In this document: positions 1 to 11,093 of the stretch, one piece after another
How positions within the stretch are numbered: the first letter of the stretch is position 1
Layout of the letters: each line of letters opens with the position of its first letter
Assembly (NCBI GenBank): GCA_017987575.1
Contig: JAGNTK010000008.1
Span: 1-44,312 of the forward strand
Direction: 5' to 3'
Length of the DNA stretch: 44,312 bases
DNA from: Novosphingobium sp.
GTDB taxonomy: Bacteria > Pseudomonadota > Alphaproteobacteria > Sphingomonadales > Sphingomonadaceae
Program-made: the position numbers and the translations under genes
Notes under the pieces: generated by a model
The model's database searches: none
What the model saw: the letters and a program-made list of their open reading frames with translations, nothing else
What the model was told of the DNA's origin: nothing

Positions 1-1767
<1,767 letters not shown>

Positions 1768-1772
1768 GACAG

Positions 1773-3209
1773 ATGGGCAAGGAAACCGGCTTTCTCGAGC
1801 TTGACCGCCAGGATCGCAGCTATGCAGATCCCAAAGAGCGGTTGCACCACTACAAGGAGTTCGTGATTCCGCACGCCGAGCCCGCGTTGAAGGCGCAGGC
1901 CAGCCGCTGCATGAATTGCGGAATTCCGTACTGCCACAACGGCTGTCCGGTGAACAACATCATCCCGGACTGGAACCATCTGGTCTACGAAGGGGACTGG
2001 CAGGCCGCGCTGGAAGTGCTGCATTCGACCAACAATTTCCCGGAATTCACCGGGCGGATCTGCCCGGCGCCGTGCGAGGCGAGCTGCACGCTGAACATTA
2101 CGGACCAGCCGGTGACGATTAAATCGATCGAATGCGCGATCGTTGATCGCGGCTGGCAGGAGGGCTGGATCGTTCCGCAGGTTGCCGCCAAGCGGTCTGG
2201 TAAAACCGTTGCCGTGGTCGGCTCTGGCCCGGCCGGGATGGCCTGTTCCCAGCAGCTCGCCCGCGCGGGCCATTCAGTGACGCTGTTTGAAAAGAGCGAC
2301 CGGCTGGGCGGGTTGATGCGCTATGGCATTCCGGACTTCAAGATGGAGAAAGACCAGATCAGCCGCCGCCTGATGCAGATGCAGGCCGAAGGCGTGGTGC
2401 TGAAGGAAAGCACCGAGGTTGGGGTCCACGTTTCGGTCGATTCGCTGCGTGAGAACTTTGACGCAATCGTCCTTTCGGGCGGTGCCGAAGACCCACGCCA
2501 GTTGACCATTCCGGGTGCCGAGATGGCCGGTGTGCGGCTGGCGATGGAATTCCTGACCCAGCAGAATAAGCGCAATGCCGGTGACGACGAGCTTCGCGCT
2601 GCCCCGCGCGGGTCGCTGTTCGCCACGGACAAGCACGTGATCGTGATTGGTGGCGGAGATACCGGCAGCGACTGCGTTGGCACCTCCAACCGTCAGGGCG
2701 CTGCATCGGTGACCCAGATCGAAATCATGCCCAAACCGCCCGAGCACGAGGACAAGGCGCTGACCTGGCCCGATTGGCCGCTTAAGCTGCGCACCTCGAC
2801 CAGCCACGAAGAAGGCGCCGCGCGCGATTGGGCGATCAATGCCAAGCGGGTTCTGGGCCAGGATGGCAAAGTGACCGGACTTGAATGCATTCGGGTCGAA
2901 TGGGCTGCGGGCAAGATGCAGGAGGTCGCAGGCAGCGAGTTTGTCCTGAAGGCCGATCTGATCCTGCTGGCGATGGGCTTCGTCGGCCCCAAGAAACAGG
3001 GCCTGCTCGATCAGGCCGGGGTCGAGCTGGACGGGCGCGGTAATGTTGCCGCCAATGTCAGCAACTACCGCACCAGCGACCCGCAGATCTTTGCCTGCGG
3101 CGATATGCGGCGCGGGCAGAGCCTGGTCGTATGGGCGATCCGCGAAGGCCGCCAGGCCGCCCGCGCGGTTGACGAGATGCTGATGGGGGTCAGCGAGCTG
3201 CCGCGTTAA
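1773..3209 (+). CDS. gltD: Glutamate synthase small (beta) subunit
   Basis: This 478-residue subunit passes electrons from NADPH through FAD and Fe-S clusters to GltB. Visible features are the N-terminal cysteine-rich region (C46, C49, C54, C58 and C97, C101, C105) that binds two 4Fe-4S clusters, the FAD dinucleotide fold GSGPAG at about 150-155, and the NADPH fold GGGDTG at about 293-298. The length is normal for bacterial GltD. It starts 5 bases after gltB and forms a gltBD operon. Its TAA stop (3207-3209) overlaps the stop of the convergent pirin gene in a shared TTAA. Confidence 0.97.
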   Translation: MGKETGFLELDRQDRSYADPKERLHHYKEFVIPHAEPALKAQASRCMNCGIPYCHNGCPVNNIIPDWNHLVYEGDWQAALEVLHSTNNFPEFTGRICPAPCEASCTLNITDQPVTIKSIECAIVDRGWQEGWIVPQVAAKRSGKTVAVVGSGPAGMACSQQLARAGHSVTLFEKSDRLGGLMRYGIPDFKMEKDQISRRLMQMQAEGVVLKESTEVGVHVSVDSLRENFDAIVLSGGAEDPRQLTIPGAEMAGVRLAMEFLTQQNKRNAGDDELRAAPRGSLFATDKHVIVIGGGDTGSDCVGTSNRQGAASVTQIEIMPKPPEHEDKALTWPDWPLKLRTSTSHEEGAARDWAINAKRVLGQDGKVTGLECIRVEWAAGKMQEVAGSEFVLKADLILLAMGFVGPKKQGLLDQAGVELDGRGNVAANVSNYRTSDPQIFACGDMRRGQSLVVWAIREGRQAARAVDEMLMGVSELPR

Positions 3210-3904
3210 GCAGTATCGACCAGCACCAGTTCGCTGTCCTCCAGCGCCGTAATTTCGACCCCCGCTTCCCCCGTGATTGCTACCCCGTCGCGGGCTGCGG
3301 CTTCCACTGCGCCGATCCGGACCCGGCCAGTGGCGGGGACAAGATAGAGGTGGCGGGTCGCGCTGGTTTCATAGCGCACCGTCTCACCAGCTTTCACGAA
3401 AGCGCCCGCGACCCGCGCCTGGGCATGGATCGGCAAGGCATCGCCATCACCCGCCAGCCCTGAAGCGAGCACCACAAATTTGCCCTCTCGGCTGTCTTTG
3501 GGGAACGGCCGCGCGCCCCAGCTAGGCGCATGGCCCCGGCTATCGGGCAGGATCCAGATCTGGAACAGCGTGGTTTCCTGATCTTCCAGATTGAATTCAG
3601 AATGCTGGATGCCAGTCCCGGCGCTCATCACCTGAACATCGCCCGCTTCGGTTCGGCCCGCATTGCCAAGACTGTCCCGGTGGCTGATTGCCCCGCTACG
3701 CACATAGGTAATGATCTCCATGTCCTGATGGCCATGCGGCGGAAAGCCGCTTTGCGCGGCGATCGCATCGTCATTCCAGACCCGCAAGGCACCCCATTGG
3801 GTTCGGGCCGGATCGTGATAATTGGCGAAGGAAAAATGGTGGTGGGCATCGAGCCAGCCGTGGTTGGCGGCGCCGATACTGGCAAAGGGGCGAAGTTCGA
3901 TCAT
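3206..3904 (-). CDS. Pirin family protein (bicupin)
   Basis: A 232-residue pirin-like bicupin. All four metal ligands of the family are visible in the N-terminal cupin: H57 and H59 in PHGHQDME, then H101 and E103 in GIQHSEFN. The N-terminal [12 protein letters not shown] stretch is also typical. Bacterial pirins such as E. coli YhhW can act as quercetin dioxygenases, but substrates are mostly unknown, so no specific activity is claimed. The gene reads from ATG 3904 toward gltD and overlaps the gltD stop. It is divergent from the ATP-grasp gene, with about 110 bases between them. Confidence 0.93.
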   Translation of the reverse strand: MIELRPFASIGAANHGWLDAHHHFSFANYHDPARTQWGALRVWNDDAIAAQSGFPPHGHQDMEIITYVRSGAISHRDSLGNAGRTEAGDVQVMSAGTGIQHSEFNLEDQETTLFQIWILPDSRGHAPSWGARPFPKDSREGKFVVLASGLAGDGDALPIHAQARVAGAFVKAGETVRYETSATRHLYLVPATGRVRIGAVEAAARDGVAITGEAGVEITALEDSELVLVDTA

Positions 3905-4013
3905 CGGGTCTATCCTAGAGCAGCCGTGGGGCCTGCTTACCTACAAGAGATAAGACTTGTCTGCCGAGCCGCTAGATGGGACGCAGTAGCAAGCCCGCAA
4001 CGAAAGTTTGTCC

Positions 4014-4898
4014 TTGTCCAAGATCGCCTTCCTCGCCTGCCCCACGACCCTGCCCGGTTCCCCCCAACGCCGCGGCGATGCGTTTGAGCATGACCTTCTG
4101 TTCGACGCACTGAACGCAGGCCTGGCTGGCAGGGCCGAGCTGACTGCGATCGATTGGCGCGCACCGCTGGAGCAGTTGGCCCTTTTTGACATCGCCTACC
4201 TCGGCACGCCGTGGGACTATACCGAAGCCAAGGATGAATTCCTGGGCCGACTTGACGCGTTGGAAGCCGCAGGGGTGCGGGTCTTCAATCCGGTGGCAGT
4301 GATCCGCTGGAACGCCGACAAACTGTACCTCAAGGAACTGGAAGAACGCGGCGCGCCCTCAATCCCGACGTTGTGGCCCGAGGCACCAAATGCGGCCGAC
4401 GTGACCGCCGCCTTCACCCGCTTCGGTACCGACCGCGTGGTCGTCAAACGCCGCATCGGCGCGGGCGCGATCGGGCAGGAAAGCTTTACGCTGGCTTCGC
4501 CGCCTCCCGCCGACTGGCGCATGGATCAGCCCGCGATGATCCAGCCGTTCCTTTCCGCGATCCAGAGCGAGGGCGAACTGAGCTTCATTTTTGTCAGCGG
4601 CCAACTTAGCCACGCGCTGATCAAGCGCGCGGCGCAGGGCGACTACCGGATCCAGTCGCTCTATGGCGGAACCGAAGTGCCGCTGAACCCCGCCCCCGCC
4701 GACCGCGCCGCCGCTGAGGCGGTGATGGCCATGCTGCCCTTCACCCAGCCGCCGCTCTATGCGCGGATCGACATGGTCCGGCTGGAAAGCGGGCAACTGG
4801 CGGTAATCGAGGCGGAACTGATCGAACCGTATTTGTACCCGGAACAGGGGCCTGACTTTGGGCGGTTGTTGGCGGACGGGATGCTGGGGGTGGTGTAG
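4014..4898 (+). CDS. ATP-grasp domain protein (RimK/GSH-synthetase-like)
   Basis: About 294 residues. The fold signature is an ATP-grasp ligase: VVKRRIGAGAIGQES looks like the ATP-binding lysine and glycine loop. The C-terminal ARIDMVRLESG and AELIEPYLYPE resemble the metal-binding Asp/Glu stretch of glutathione-synthetase-type and DcsG-type ATP-grasp proteins. Such enzymes join a carboxylate to an amine or thiol using ATP; the substrate cannot be told here. There is no ATG start. Two in-frame TTG codons lie at 4008 and 4014. The GAAAG at 4002-4006 is too close for the first and well spaced (7 bases) for the second, so 4014 is chosen. It stands alone, divergent from pirin. Confidence 0.8.
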   Translation: MSKIAFLACPTTLPGSPQRRGDAFEHDLLFDALNAGLAGRAELTAIDWRAPLEQLALFDIAYLGTPWDYTEAKDEFLGRLDALEAAGVRVFNPVAVIRWNADKLYLKELEERGAPSIPTLWPEAPNAADVTAAFTRFGTDRVVVKRRIGAGAIGQESFTLASPPPADWRMDQPAMIQPFLSAIQSEGELSFIFVSGQLSHALIKRAAQGDYRIQSLYGGTEVPLNPAPADRAAAEAVMAMLPFTQPPLYARIDMVRLESGQLAVIEAELIEPYLYPEQGPDFGRLLADGMLGVV

Positions 4899-4909
4899 CT
4901 TAAGGAGGT

Positions 4910-5602
4910 CTATTGGTCCTTCCAAATCGCAACCGTACGACCCTTTCGAGGCCCACTAAGGAGTGGACCGACAAACGGGCGAGCTTGATCTGGTGCAAGC
5001 GCACTCCTTTCGATCACATCTGCAACCTCATCTAGGACTGCGCGTTCATCCAGCATCCGTTGGAATTCACCGCGACGCTCTTCCACAATCTGCTCTACAA
5101 TTGGCCTTAGCTCGGACAAATGCGCATGAAAAATAACCGCAAAGTTCTTGTCAAACAACGCCATTCTTGAAGCGATCGCTGGTTGCCAAGTGAGACCATC
5201 TTGAATGAGTAAAGCACGGTCCTCATGCCATACCTTATACGTACCAGCAGGCCCATGATGGCCGATGGATTCATCCCTTAAGTGGACCAATTTTTTATGC
5301 ATGGCGATTTGTTCAGGCGTAAGTCTCCCTAAGATCGCAATTTTCCCCCGATGGTTTGATTTGCGCTCCAATGCCCGAGAGTATCCCATGACCGCCGCGT
5401 GCATTAGCGCCATAAGCGTTAAATCAGCTTTACCCCCTTGCGCCAGACTTAACCGAAGGGCTTGCTCAAGAAGGTCTGCTGCAATGCTCAAGTCTGAGCT
5501 GATGGAATGTGCGTCCCGCCATCTGCGGATACACTTGGCAAAATCGCGGTGCTGCGACGGCAAATGCGCTTCAACCAGATTCAAGTCATAAAAAATCGTC
5601 AT
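4910..5602 (-). CDS. Hypothetical protein, possibly HEPN-like
   Basis: A 230-residue, probably all-alpha soluble protein not recognised with certainty. The central part (ALMHAAVMGYSRAL followed by HKKLVHLRDESIGHH) resembles HEPN/AbiU2-type proteins, with a possible R-x5-H motif at R109-H115, the catalytic motif of HEPN ribonucleases. That link is an inference from pattern only. The open frame extends to 5713, but its first 37 residues are Cys/Trp-rich, unlike a protein N-terminus, so ATG 5602 is preferred; no good ribosome site is seen. The upstream DNA is AT-rich (5641-5700 is 40% GC by hand count, against 62% at 6001-6060), which suggests acquired DNA. No nucleotidyltransferase antitoxin partner is adjacent. 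Confidence 0.6.
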   Translation of the reverse strand: MTIFYDLNLVEAHLPSQHRDFAKCIRRWRDAHSISSDLSIAADLLEQALRLSLAQGGKADLTLMALMHAAVMGYSRALERKSNHRGKIAILGRLTPEQIAMHKKLVHLRDESIGHHGPAGTYKVWHEDRALLIQDGLTWQPAIASRMALFDKNFAVIFHAHLSELRPIVEQIVEERRGEFQRMLDERAVLDEVADVIERSALAPDQARPFVGPLLSGPRKGRTVAIWKDQ

Positions 5603-5747
5603 GCAAATCAAATGGCATTCAAATGGGAATTTTAAACGGCAAGACGAAAACCAATTATCGCACGGATACCCACTTATCCAGTAGCTCAAACAAGTCATAT
5701 CATTCATTTGCACTTGTCAGACCATCTGAAACCAGCAAGTTTGCAGA

Positions 5748-6884
5748 ATGACGTCACCCAACGATCTTTTCGCTTTCCGCGCCGAAGTGCGTGCCTTCCT
5801 CGCCGAGAGTTTGACGCCGGAACTCGCCCGCGCCGGGCGGCGGGCGACTTCGGTGTTTTCGCATCCCGATCATTCGATCCCCTGGCAGCAAATTTTGACC
5901 GCCAAGGGCTGGGGGGCGATGGACTGGCCGGTGGAATATGGCGGGACCGGTTGGAGCCCGATGCAGAAGTACATCTTTGCGGCCGAATCCGCGCGGGCGG
6001 GCGCGCCGAGCCTGTTGCCGCAGGGGCTGAAAATGGTTGCGCCAGTGCTGATGCATTTTGGCTCTGACGAGCAGAAAGCGTTCTTCCTGCCGAAGATCCT
6101 GTCGGGCGAGCATTACTGGTGTCAGGGCTTTTCCGAGCCGGGTTCGGGATCGGACCTGGCAAGCCTCAAACTGAAGGCCGAGCGGGATGGCGATCACTAC
6201 GTCCTCAACGGCTCCAAGATCTGGACCACCCACGCCCATTTCGCCAACTGGATGTTCGCGCTGGTCCGCACCTCATCAGAAGGCAAGCCGCAGGCCGGGA
6301 TTTCGTTCCTGCTGATCGATATGGCGACCCCTGGGCTGAAAGTTGATCCGATCATTTCACTGGCCGGTGAGCACGAGCTCAATCAGGTGTTTTTCGACAA
6401 TGTCCGCGTGCCGATTGCCAACCGGCTGGGCGAGGAAAACGACGGCTGGTCGGTCGCCAAGTACCTCCTGACTTTTGAGCGCGGCGGGCGCTACGCCCCC
6501 GGACTGTTCGCGCAGCTCTCCAAGCTGGAGGAGGAAGCGCTGGACGATCCGGTGCTGCAGGAACGACTGCGGCGCGAGGCGGTGACGCTGGAAGCGCTGG
6601 AGGCGCTGGAGCTGAAGTCGATCGCGGCGATCGAGGCCGGGGAGAACGCCAAGGCGGCGCTCTATGCCTCGGTCCTGAAGGTGCAGGGCACCGAATCGGC
6701 GCAGCGGATTGACGTGCTGGCCTGCGAGATTGCGGGGCCCGCCGGCTGGGCGATTGCCGATGGGCAGAGCCCTGACCTTTTGGCGACCGCGCTGCCGCGC
6801 TATCTCAACGGGCGGGCGGCGACGATCTATGCCGGATCGAACGAGATCCAGCGCGATCTGATCGCACGGGCGGTGCTGGTTTAA
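5748..6884 (+). CDS. Acyl-CoA dehydrogenase (FadE-like, catalytic subunit type)
   Basis: A 378-residue FAD-dependent acyl-CoA dehydrogenase that introduces the alpha-beta double bond in acyl-CoA oxidation. It has the flavin-contact motif GFSEPGSGSDLASL near residue 127, the second signature in the middle domain (NGSKIWTTHAHFANW), and the C-terminal YAGSNEIQRDLIAR typical of the family. Length is standard. It ends convergently on the second dehydrogenase gene, with both stops in one TTAA. The two differ in length and motif content in the way subunits of heteromeric acyl-CoA dehydrogenases do, so they may work together. The substrate is unknown. Confidence 0.93.
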   Translation: MTSPNDLFAFRAEVRAFLAESLTPELARAGRRATSVFSHPDHSIPWQQILTAKGWGAMDWPVEYGGTGWSPMQKYIFAAESARAGAPSLLPQGLKMVAPVLMHFGSDEQKAFFLPKILSGEHYWCQGFSEPGSGSDLASLKLKAERDGDHYVLNGSKIWTTHAHFANWMFALVRTSSEGKPQAGISFLLIDMATPGLKVDPIISLAGEHELNQVFFDNVRVPIANRLGEENDGWSVAKYLLTFERGGRYAPGLFAQLSKLEEEALDDPVLQERLRREAVTLEALEALELKSIAAIEAGENAKAALYASVLKVQGTESAQRIDVLACEIAGPAGWAIADGQSPDLLATALPRYLNGRAATIYAGSNEIQRDLIARAVLV

Positions 6885-7849
6885 GCCAGCTCAGCGTGGC
6901 GGGCGAGGTGCTGGCTCTTTGAACCCAGCATCGCCGCAATCGCGAGGCCGCGCTTGAACTGGCCGCCAAGCGCCAGTTCCTCGGTCACGCCCATCCCGCC
7001 GTGGAGCTGGACTGCGCCTTCGCCGACCAGCCGCACCGCATCGATGGTTTCGACTACCGCAGCGCTGACTGCATGGCCCCAACCATCGGTGCCTTCGCGC
7101 AGCACCGCACGCTCGGCCAGCCCTTCGGCCTTAAGCGCGGCCATCTGCATATCGGCGAGGCGGTGGCGCAGGACCTGGAAGCTGGCGATCGGCACGCCGA
7201 ACTGCTTGCGCTGCTGAAGGTAGGCGGCGGTATCGGCCAGCATCCGCGCCATCAGCCCGGCCGCCTCGGCGCAGCGCGCGGCGTTCTGGGCATCGCTGGC
7301 CCAAGCCAGGGCAGCGGCGGCATCGACATCTTCGGCCAGCACGGTATCGGCTTCGACCTCCGCGCCGATCGAGAGGTCCGCAGCGGTGCTGCCATCCATC
7401 ATCGCGCGGCGGCGACGCGACAGACCCGGAGCGTTTGCAGCGACCAGCAAGGTCTGCGTCTGGCCCGCCAGCAGCAGCCAGTCAGCATCAGCAGCGCCTG
7501 CGACCAGCGGCACTTCGCCGCTGCCGCCAAGGACCAGCGCGATCCGCACCTCACCCGCCGCCAGTGCGCCAAGCAGGCCGTGATCGGGAGCGAGCCGTGC
7601 AAGCAGGCTGGCGCCGAGGTGATGCGCAAGCCAGTCGGCTCCAGCGAGAGCCGGTCCCAGCTCGGCCAGAATCACCGCGCGTTCGGTCGCGCCGCCGCCG
7701 ATCCCGCCTGCATCCTCGGGAATTCCGACAGCGCAAAGGCCCAGCTCGGCAAGGCCGGACCAGTCCGGCTTTGGATGATCGGTCAGGTAACGCTGGACGC
7801 TTTGCTGCAACAGCGTCGCGGTTTCGGTCAGGGGGAGTTCAAAGGTCAT
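6881..7849 (-). CDS. Acyl-CoA dehydrogenase family protein (short, partner-subunit type)
   Basis: A 322-residue member of the acyl-CoA dehydrogenase superfamily. The C-terminal helical domain is clear (RKQFGVPIASFQVLRHRLADM and the VQLHGGMGVTEEL motif). The middle beta-domain is short and lacks the TEP-x-GSD-type flavin motif of its neighbour. It resembles the non-catalytic partner chains of alpha2-beta2 dehydrogenases such as mycobacterial FadE27. AAGG lies 6 bases before ATG 7849, a good ribosome site. It faces the catalytic-type dehydrogenase tail to tail; a complex between the two is an inference. Confidence 0.88.
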   Translation of the reverse strand: MTFELPLTETATLLQQSVQRYLTDHPKPDWSGLAELGLCAVGIPEDAGGIGGGATERAVILAELGPALAGADWLAHHLGASLLARLAPDHGLLGALAAGEVRIALVLGGSGEVPLVAGAADADWLLLAGQTQTLLVAANAPGLSRRRRAMMDGSTAADLSIGAEVEADTVLAEDVDAAAALAWASDAQNAARCAEAAGLMARMLADTAAYLQQRKQFGVPIASFQVLRHRLADMQMAALKAEGLAERAVLREGTDGWGHAVSAAVVETIDAVRLVGEGAVQLHGGMGVTEELALGGQFKRGLAIAAMLGSKSQHLARHAELA

Positions 7850-7894
7850 GGCTTACCTTGCCGCGTTCACAGCCCTGCGTCTACACCGCAAAGG

Positions 7895-8932
7895 TCAGAC
7901 CATCGCCCGTTTTGCTTCGCGGAAGGTGATCAGCCGCCGCTGGTCTTCATCCCACAGCGCCAGCCGCAGCGAAGCGAAGGCTTGCAGCGCCGAAACCCGG
8001 TTCAAATTCTCAAGATTGGGCAACGCCCGCAGTGCTTCGGGCAGGCGGTAGAATGGAATCCGGCTCGACAAGTGGTGGATGTGATGGATCCCGATATTGC
8101 CGGAAAACCAGCGCAAGACTGCTGGAAGCGCCAGGTGCGAACTGCCCATCAGCGCTGCATCGTGGAATGCCCAGTTCTGCGCGCTATCCCAATGGGCATT
8201 CTCAAACTGATGCTGGATATAAAATAGCCACACGCCCAGTGTTGCCGCAATCAGCAGGACCGGCAGGAACACCAGCATCAGGGTTGTGAAGCCGAACTGA
8301 TAGATCAGGCCGAACAGGATCAGCGCGATCCCCGCGTTCGTCCCCATCGCGCTGACCCAATAGCGCAGACTATCCTTGAACAGCCCGACCGGCAGGCGGT
8401 GCCGCAGCAGAAATTGATAGGCCGGGCCCAGCCCCAGCAGGACCACAGGGTTGCGGTAGAACCGATAGAAAAACCGCTGGAACGGGCTGCGGGCAAAAAA
8501 CTCCCGCACGGTCAGCGTGTCGATATCGCCCGACCCGCGGTTATCCAGATTGCCGGTCGTTGCGTGATGCAGCGCATGCGAACGGCGCCAGCAATCATAG
8601 GGCGTGAAAGTCAGCACACCCAGCGCGCGGCCGAGCCAATCATTCCCGCGGCGATTGGCAAAAAACGCGCCATGGCCGCAATCGTGCTGGATGATGAACA
8701 GCCGCAGCAGGAACAAGCCCGCCAGCGGAGTCAGCATCAACGCATAGAGATTGTCGGCCTGTACCGCGAACAGCATCAAGGTGACCAAGGCCATGAACGG
8801 CACCAGCGTAATGGCAAGTTCCAGTCCGCTGCGCACCGGGCGCGGATCCTTGAATGCGCTCAGCGCGCGGATCAGTTTCTGGGGTTCGAGCGGAAGCGTG
8901 GTGGCTTGAGCAGCGGACAGTTGAGCGGACAT
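7895..8932 (-). CDS. Membrane fatty acid desaturase (delta-12/omega-6 type)
   Basis: A 345-residue inner-membrane di-iron desaturase. The three histidine boxes are complete: HDCGH at 83-87, HALHH at 119-123 and HHIHH at 283-287. Hydrophobic segments lie between them at about 38-56, 65-81 and 197-240. The pattern fits the fatty-acyl desaturases that add double bonds to lipid acyl chains; carotenoid or related substrates cannot be excluded. The frame opens further upstream to 8992, but GAGG placed 5 bases before ATG 8932 marks that ATG as the start. It is on the same strand as ung, upstream of it in position but with a separate promoter region at 8933-9061. Confidence 0.9.
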   Translation of the reverse strand: MSAQLSAAQATTLPLEPQKLIRALSAFKDPRPVRSGLELAITLVPFMALVTLMLFAVQADNLYALMLTPLAGLFLLRLFIIQHDCGHGAFFANRRGNDWLGRALGVLTFTPYDCWRRSHALHHATTGNLDNRGSGDIDTLTVREFFARSPFQRFFYRFYRNPVVLLGLGPAYQFLLRHRLPVGLFKDSLRYWVSAMGTNAGIALILFGLIYQFGFTTLMLVFLPVLLIAATLGVWLFYIQHQFENAHWDSAQNWAFHDAALMGSSHLALPAVLRWFSGNIGIHHIHHLSSRIPFYRLPEALRALPNLENLNRVSALQAFASLRLALWDEDQRRLITFREAKRAMV

Positions 8933-9061
8933 CGGTTCCTCAATTGGGATCACGCGGAAGCGGTTAGACAGGTAATTCAGCCTTGTCACCATCCCGCGTT
9001 TCCTTGTTGCGATATTTCGCGCGCGCCCTGCTTTGGCGCACGTTCAAACCGCCGCCTCACG

Positions 9062-9751
9062 TCACAACCGCCAGTCAATTGCACCGCGGCCCTTTGTTTC
9101 CAGAAAGGCATTGGTCTGGCTAAAATGCTTGCTGCCAAACCAGCCCGCATAGGCTGATAGGGGACTAGGATGCGGCGCGGTCAGGACCAGATGATGGCTG
9201 CCTTTGCCGAGCCCGGTGATCTTAGCCGCTTTCTTGCGGGCGTGATTGCCCCACAGCAGGAATACACACGGTTCAGTTTTGGCCGCGACTGCAGCGACTA
9301 CAGCGTCAGTGATTTCTTCCCAACCCTTGCTCTGGTGCGAAGTTGGCTTTCCATCCTCCACCGTCAGCGCAGCGTTGAGCAGCAGGACACCCTGCCGTGC
9401 CCAACTGCGCAGATCACCATGGGCGGGCACCGGCAGTCCAAGATCGGCGGCGAGTTCTTTGTAAATGTTGTTCAAGCTGGGCGGAACCTTGACCCCCGGC
9501 TCGACCGAAAAGCTGAGGCCATGCGCCTGTCCCGGCCCGTGATAAGGATCCTGCCCCAGAATGACGACCTTGACTGCATCAAGCGGAGTTAGTGTCAGGG
9601 CGGCCAGACGGCTCCCACGCGGTGGATAGATCGCCTTGCCTGCGGCTTCTTCAGCCTTGAGGAACCCGCCCAGCGCGCGCGATTTGGCACTGGCCAGCAC
9701 TGGTTCTAGCGCAGCGCGCCAGCTTGCAGGAATAGCATCGGATTGGGTCAC
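9062..9751 (-). CDS. ung: Uracil-DNA glycosylase, family 1
   Basis: Removes uracil from DNA as the first step of base excision repair. The catalytic loop GQDPYHG (66-72), the uracil pocket (LLLNAALTVE), and the leucine-intercalation loop HPSPLSAYAGWFG are all present. GTG 9751 is chosen because AAGGAAAA lies directly before it and it gives 229 residues, the size of E. coli Ung. The longer frame to ATG 9805 would add 18 basic, unconserved residues and leave only 8 bases to the divergent nrnC gene. Confidence 0.96.
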   Translation of the reverse strand: MTQSDAIPASWRAALEPVLASAKSRALGGFLKAEEAAGKAIYPPRGSRLAALTLTPLDAVKVVILGQDPYHGPGQAHGLSFSVEPGVKVPPSLNNIYKELAADLGLPVPAHGDLRSWARQGVLLLNAALTVEDGKPTSHQSKGWEEITDAVVAAVAAKTEPCVFLLWGNHARKKAAKITGLGKGSHHLVLTAPHPSPLSAYAGWFGSKHFSQTNAFLETKGRGAIDWRL

Positions 9752-9813
9752 TTTTCCTTGCCCTCCATTGCGGGCTTTCCTCTCCGCGCGGGAAAGCCTA
9801 AGCACCTTGGCCT

Positions 9814-10434
9814 ATGGCAGTCTATCTCCACGAAGAAGATCTCCCCGCCGATGCGTTGGGACCCGGCCCTGTTGCGGTCGACACCGAAACGATGGGGCTG
9901 ATTACCCCGCGCGACCGGTTGTGTCTGGTCCAGATATCAGACGGGGGACCGGACGAACATCTGGTGCGGTTTTCACCCGGCTCGAGCTTTGCCGCGCCCA
10001 ACCTGAAGGCGGTGCTGGCTGATCCGGCGCGGATCAAGCTGTACCATTTCGCACGGTTCGATCTGGCCGCGATAGAACATTATCTGGGCGTGGTTGCCGC
10101 GCCAGTGTTCTGCACCAAGATCGCTAGCAAGCTGGTCCGCACCTATACCGACCGTCACGGGCTGAAGGATCTGGTCCGCGAACTGCTGGGTAAGGAAATC
10201 TCGAAACAGCAACAGTCAAGCGACTGGGGCGGGGCCGACCTTTCCGAAGCGCAGCGCGAATATGCCGCGTCCGATGTGCGCTATCTCCACGCGATGCGAA
10301 CCATCCTGGCCGAACGGCTGGAGCGTGAACACCGGACCGAGCTGGCGCAGGCCGCGTTCGATTTCCTGCCCTATCGCGCTCGACTTGATCTGGCCGGTTG
10401 GGCTGAAAAGGACCTATTCAGCCACGAGGCCTGA
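9814..10434 (+). CDS. nrnC: NrnC-type 3'-5' exoribonuclease (annotated in many genomes as ribonuclease D)
   Basis: A 206-residue DEDDy exonuclease without the HRDC domains of true RNase D, the exact size of alphaproteobacterial NrnC. The catalytic residues are D23 and E25 (VDTETMG), D83 (HFARFDL), and Y150 and D154 (EYAASDVRYL). NrnC degrades diribonucleotides left by mRNA decay and c-di-GMP turnover and takes the place of oligoribonuclease in this class. It lies 11 bases upstream of lptC on the same strand, so it probably heads the operon. It is divergent from ung. Confidence 0.93.
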   Translation: MAVYLHEEDLPADALGPGPVAVDTETMGLITPRDRLCLVQISDGGPDEHLVRFSPGSSFAAPNLKAVLADPARIKLYHFARFDLAAIEHYLGVVAAPVFCTKIASKLVRTYTDRHGLKDLVRELLGKEISKQQQSSDWGGADLSEAQREYAASDVRYLHAMRTILAERLEREHRTELAQAAFDFLPYRARLDLAGWAEKDLFSHEA

Positions 10435-10445
10435 TAAACCCTGCG

Positions 10446-11093
10446 ATGACCCAGTCCGCCGATATCATCCGTGACAAACGTCGCCACTGGGCCGCTCCAG
10501 GTGGTTCGCATGATCGCAAGGTCCGAATTCTGGCTGTCTGGCTGCCGGGACTGGTCGGCGTGGTTGCCGCCGCGATGATCATCGGGCCTTTGTTCAGTGG
10601 CGGCGAACTGTCGTTCCTGCTCGACCGGAACAAGGTGGCGGTCACAAATGAACGCCTGCGAGTGAACAACGCAATGTACCGCGGCGAGGACAAGGATGGC
10701 CGGCCCTTTACGCTTACAGCCGGAAGCGCAGTGCAGGTATCGGCGCAAGAGCCGATCGTCTGGATGGACAATCTGGCCGCCCGGATCCGGTTGACCGACG
10801 GTCCGGCCGAACTGACCGCGGTGCGGGGCGGCTATAACTATGCGACCGAGACCGTAGATGTCACAGGCCCGGTGATTTTTACCGCAGCCGATGGGTACCG
10901 GATAACAACAGCGAACGTCTCGATTGACCTCAGAGGCCGCAGGGTTACCGGAAGCGGCGGGGTCAGCGGGGCGGTTCCGGCTGGCACATTCAGTGCCGAA
11001 CGGCTAAGTGCTGACCTTGATAACCGCATCCTGACGCTTGATGGGAATGTCAAAATGCGGTTTGAACAAATGAATTTCAGGATCCCGAAATGA
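10446..11093 (+). CDS. lptC: Lipopolysaccharide transport periplasmic protein LptC
   Basis: A 215-residue bitopic inner-membrane protein. It has one N-terminal transmembrane helix at about 27-50 (VRILAVWLPG through MIIGPLF) followed by a periplasmic beta-jellyroll with the recurring pattern of short beta strands seen in the LptC/OstA fold. LptC takes glycolipid from LptB2FG and passes it to LptA. The stop overlaps the start of lptA in ATGA (11090-11093), so the two are translationally coupled. In sphingomonads, which generally carry glycosphingolipids rather than LPS, the real cargo may differ. Confidence 0.9.
   Translation: MTQSADIIRDKRRHWAAPGGSHDRKVRILAVWLPGLVGVVAAAMIIGPLFSGGELSFLLDRNKVAVTNERLRVNNAMYRGEDKDGRPFTLTAGSAVQVSAQEPIVWMDNLAARIRLTDGPAELTAVRGGYNYATETVDVTGPVIFTAADGYRITTANVSIDLRGRRVTGSGGVSGAVPAGTFSAERLSADLDNRILTLDGNVKMRFEQMNFRIPK

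Noticed and set aside
2274-2807. 177-residue minus-strand open frame inside gltD
   Set aside because: Shadow of gltD, whose cofactor motifs are intact in the other frame; the composition is not protein-like.
7001-8227. 408-residue plus-strand open frame
   Set aside because: It is the antisense of the second acyl-CoA dehydrogenase and the desaturase; it is rich in Gln, Arg and His without any domain pattern.
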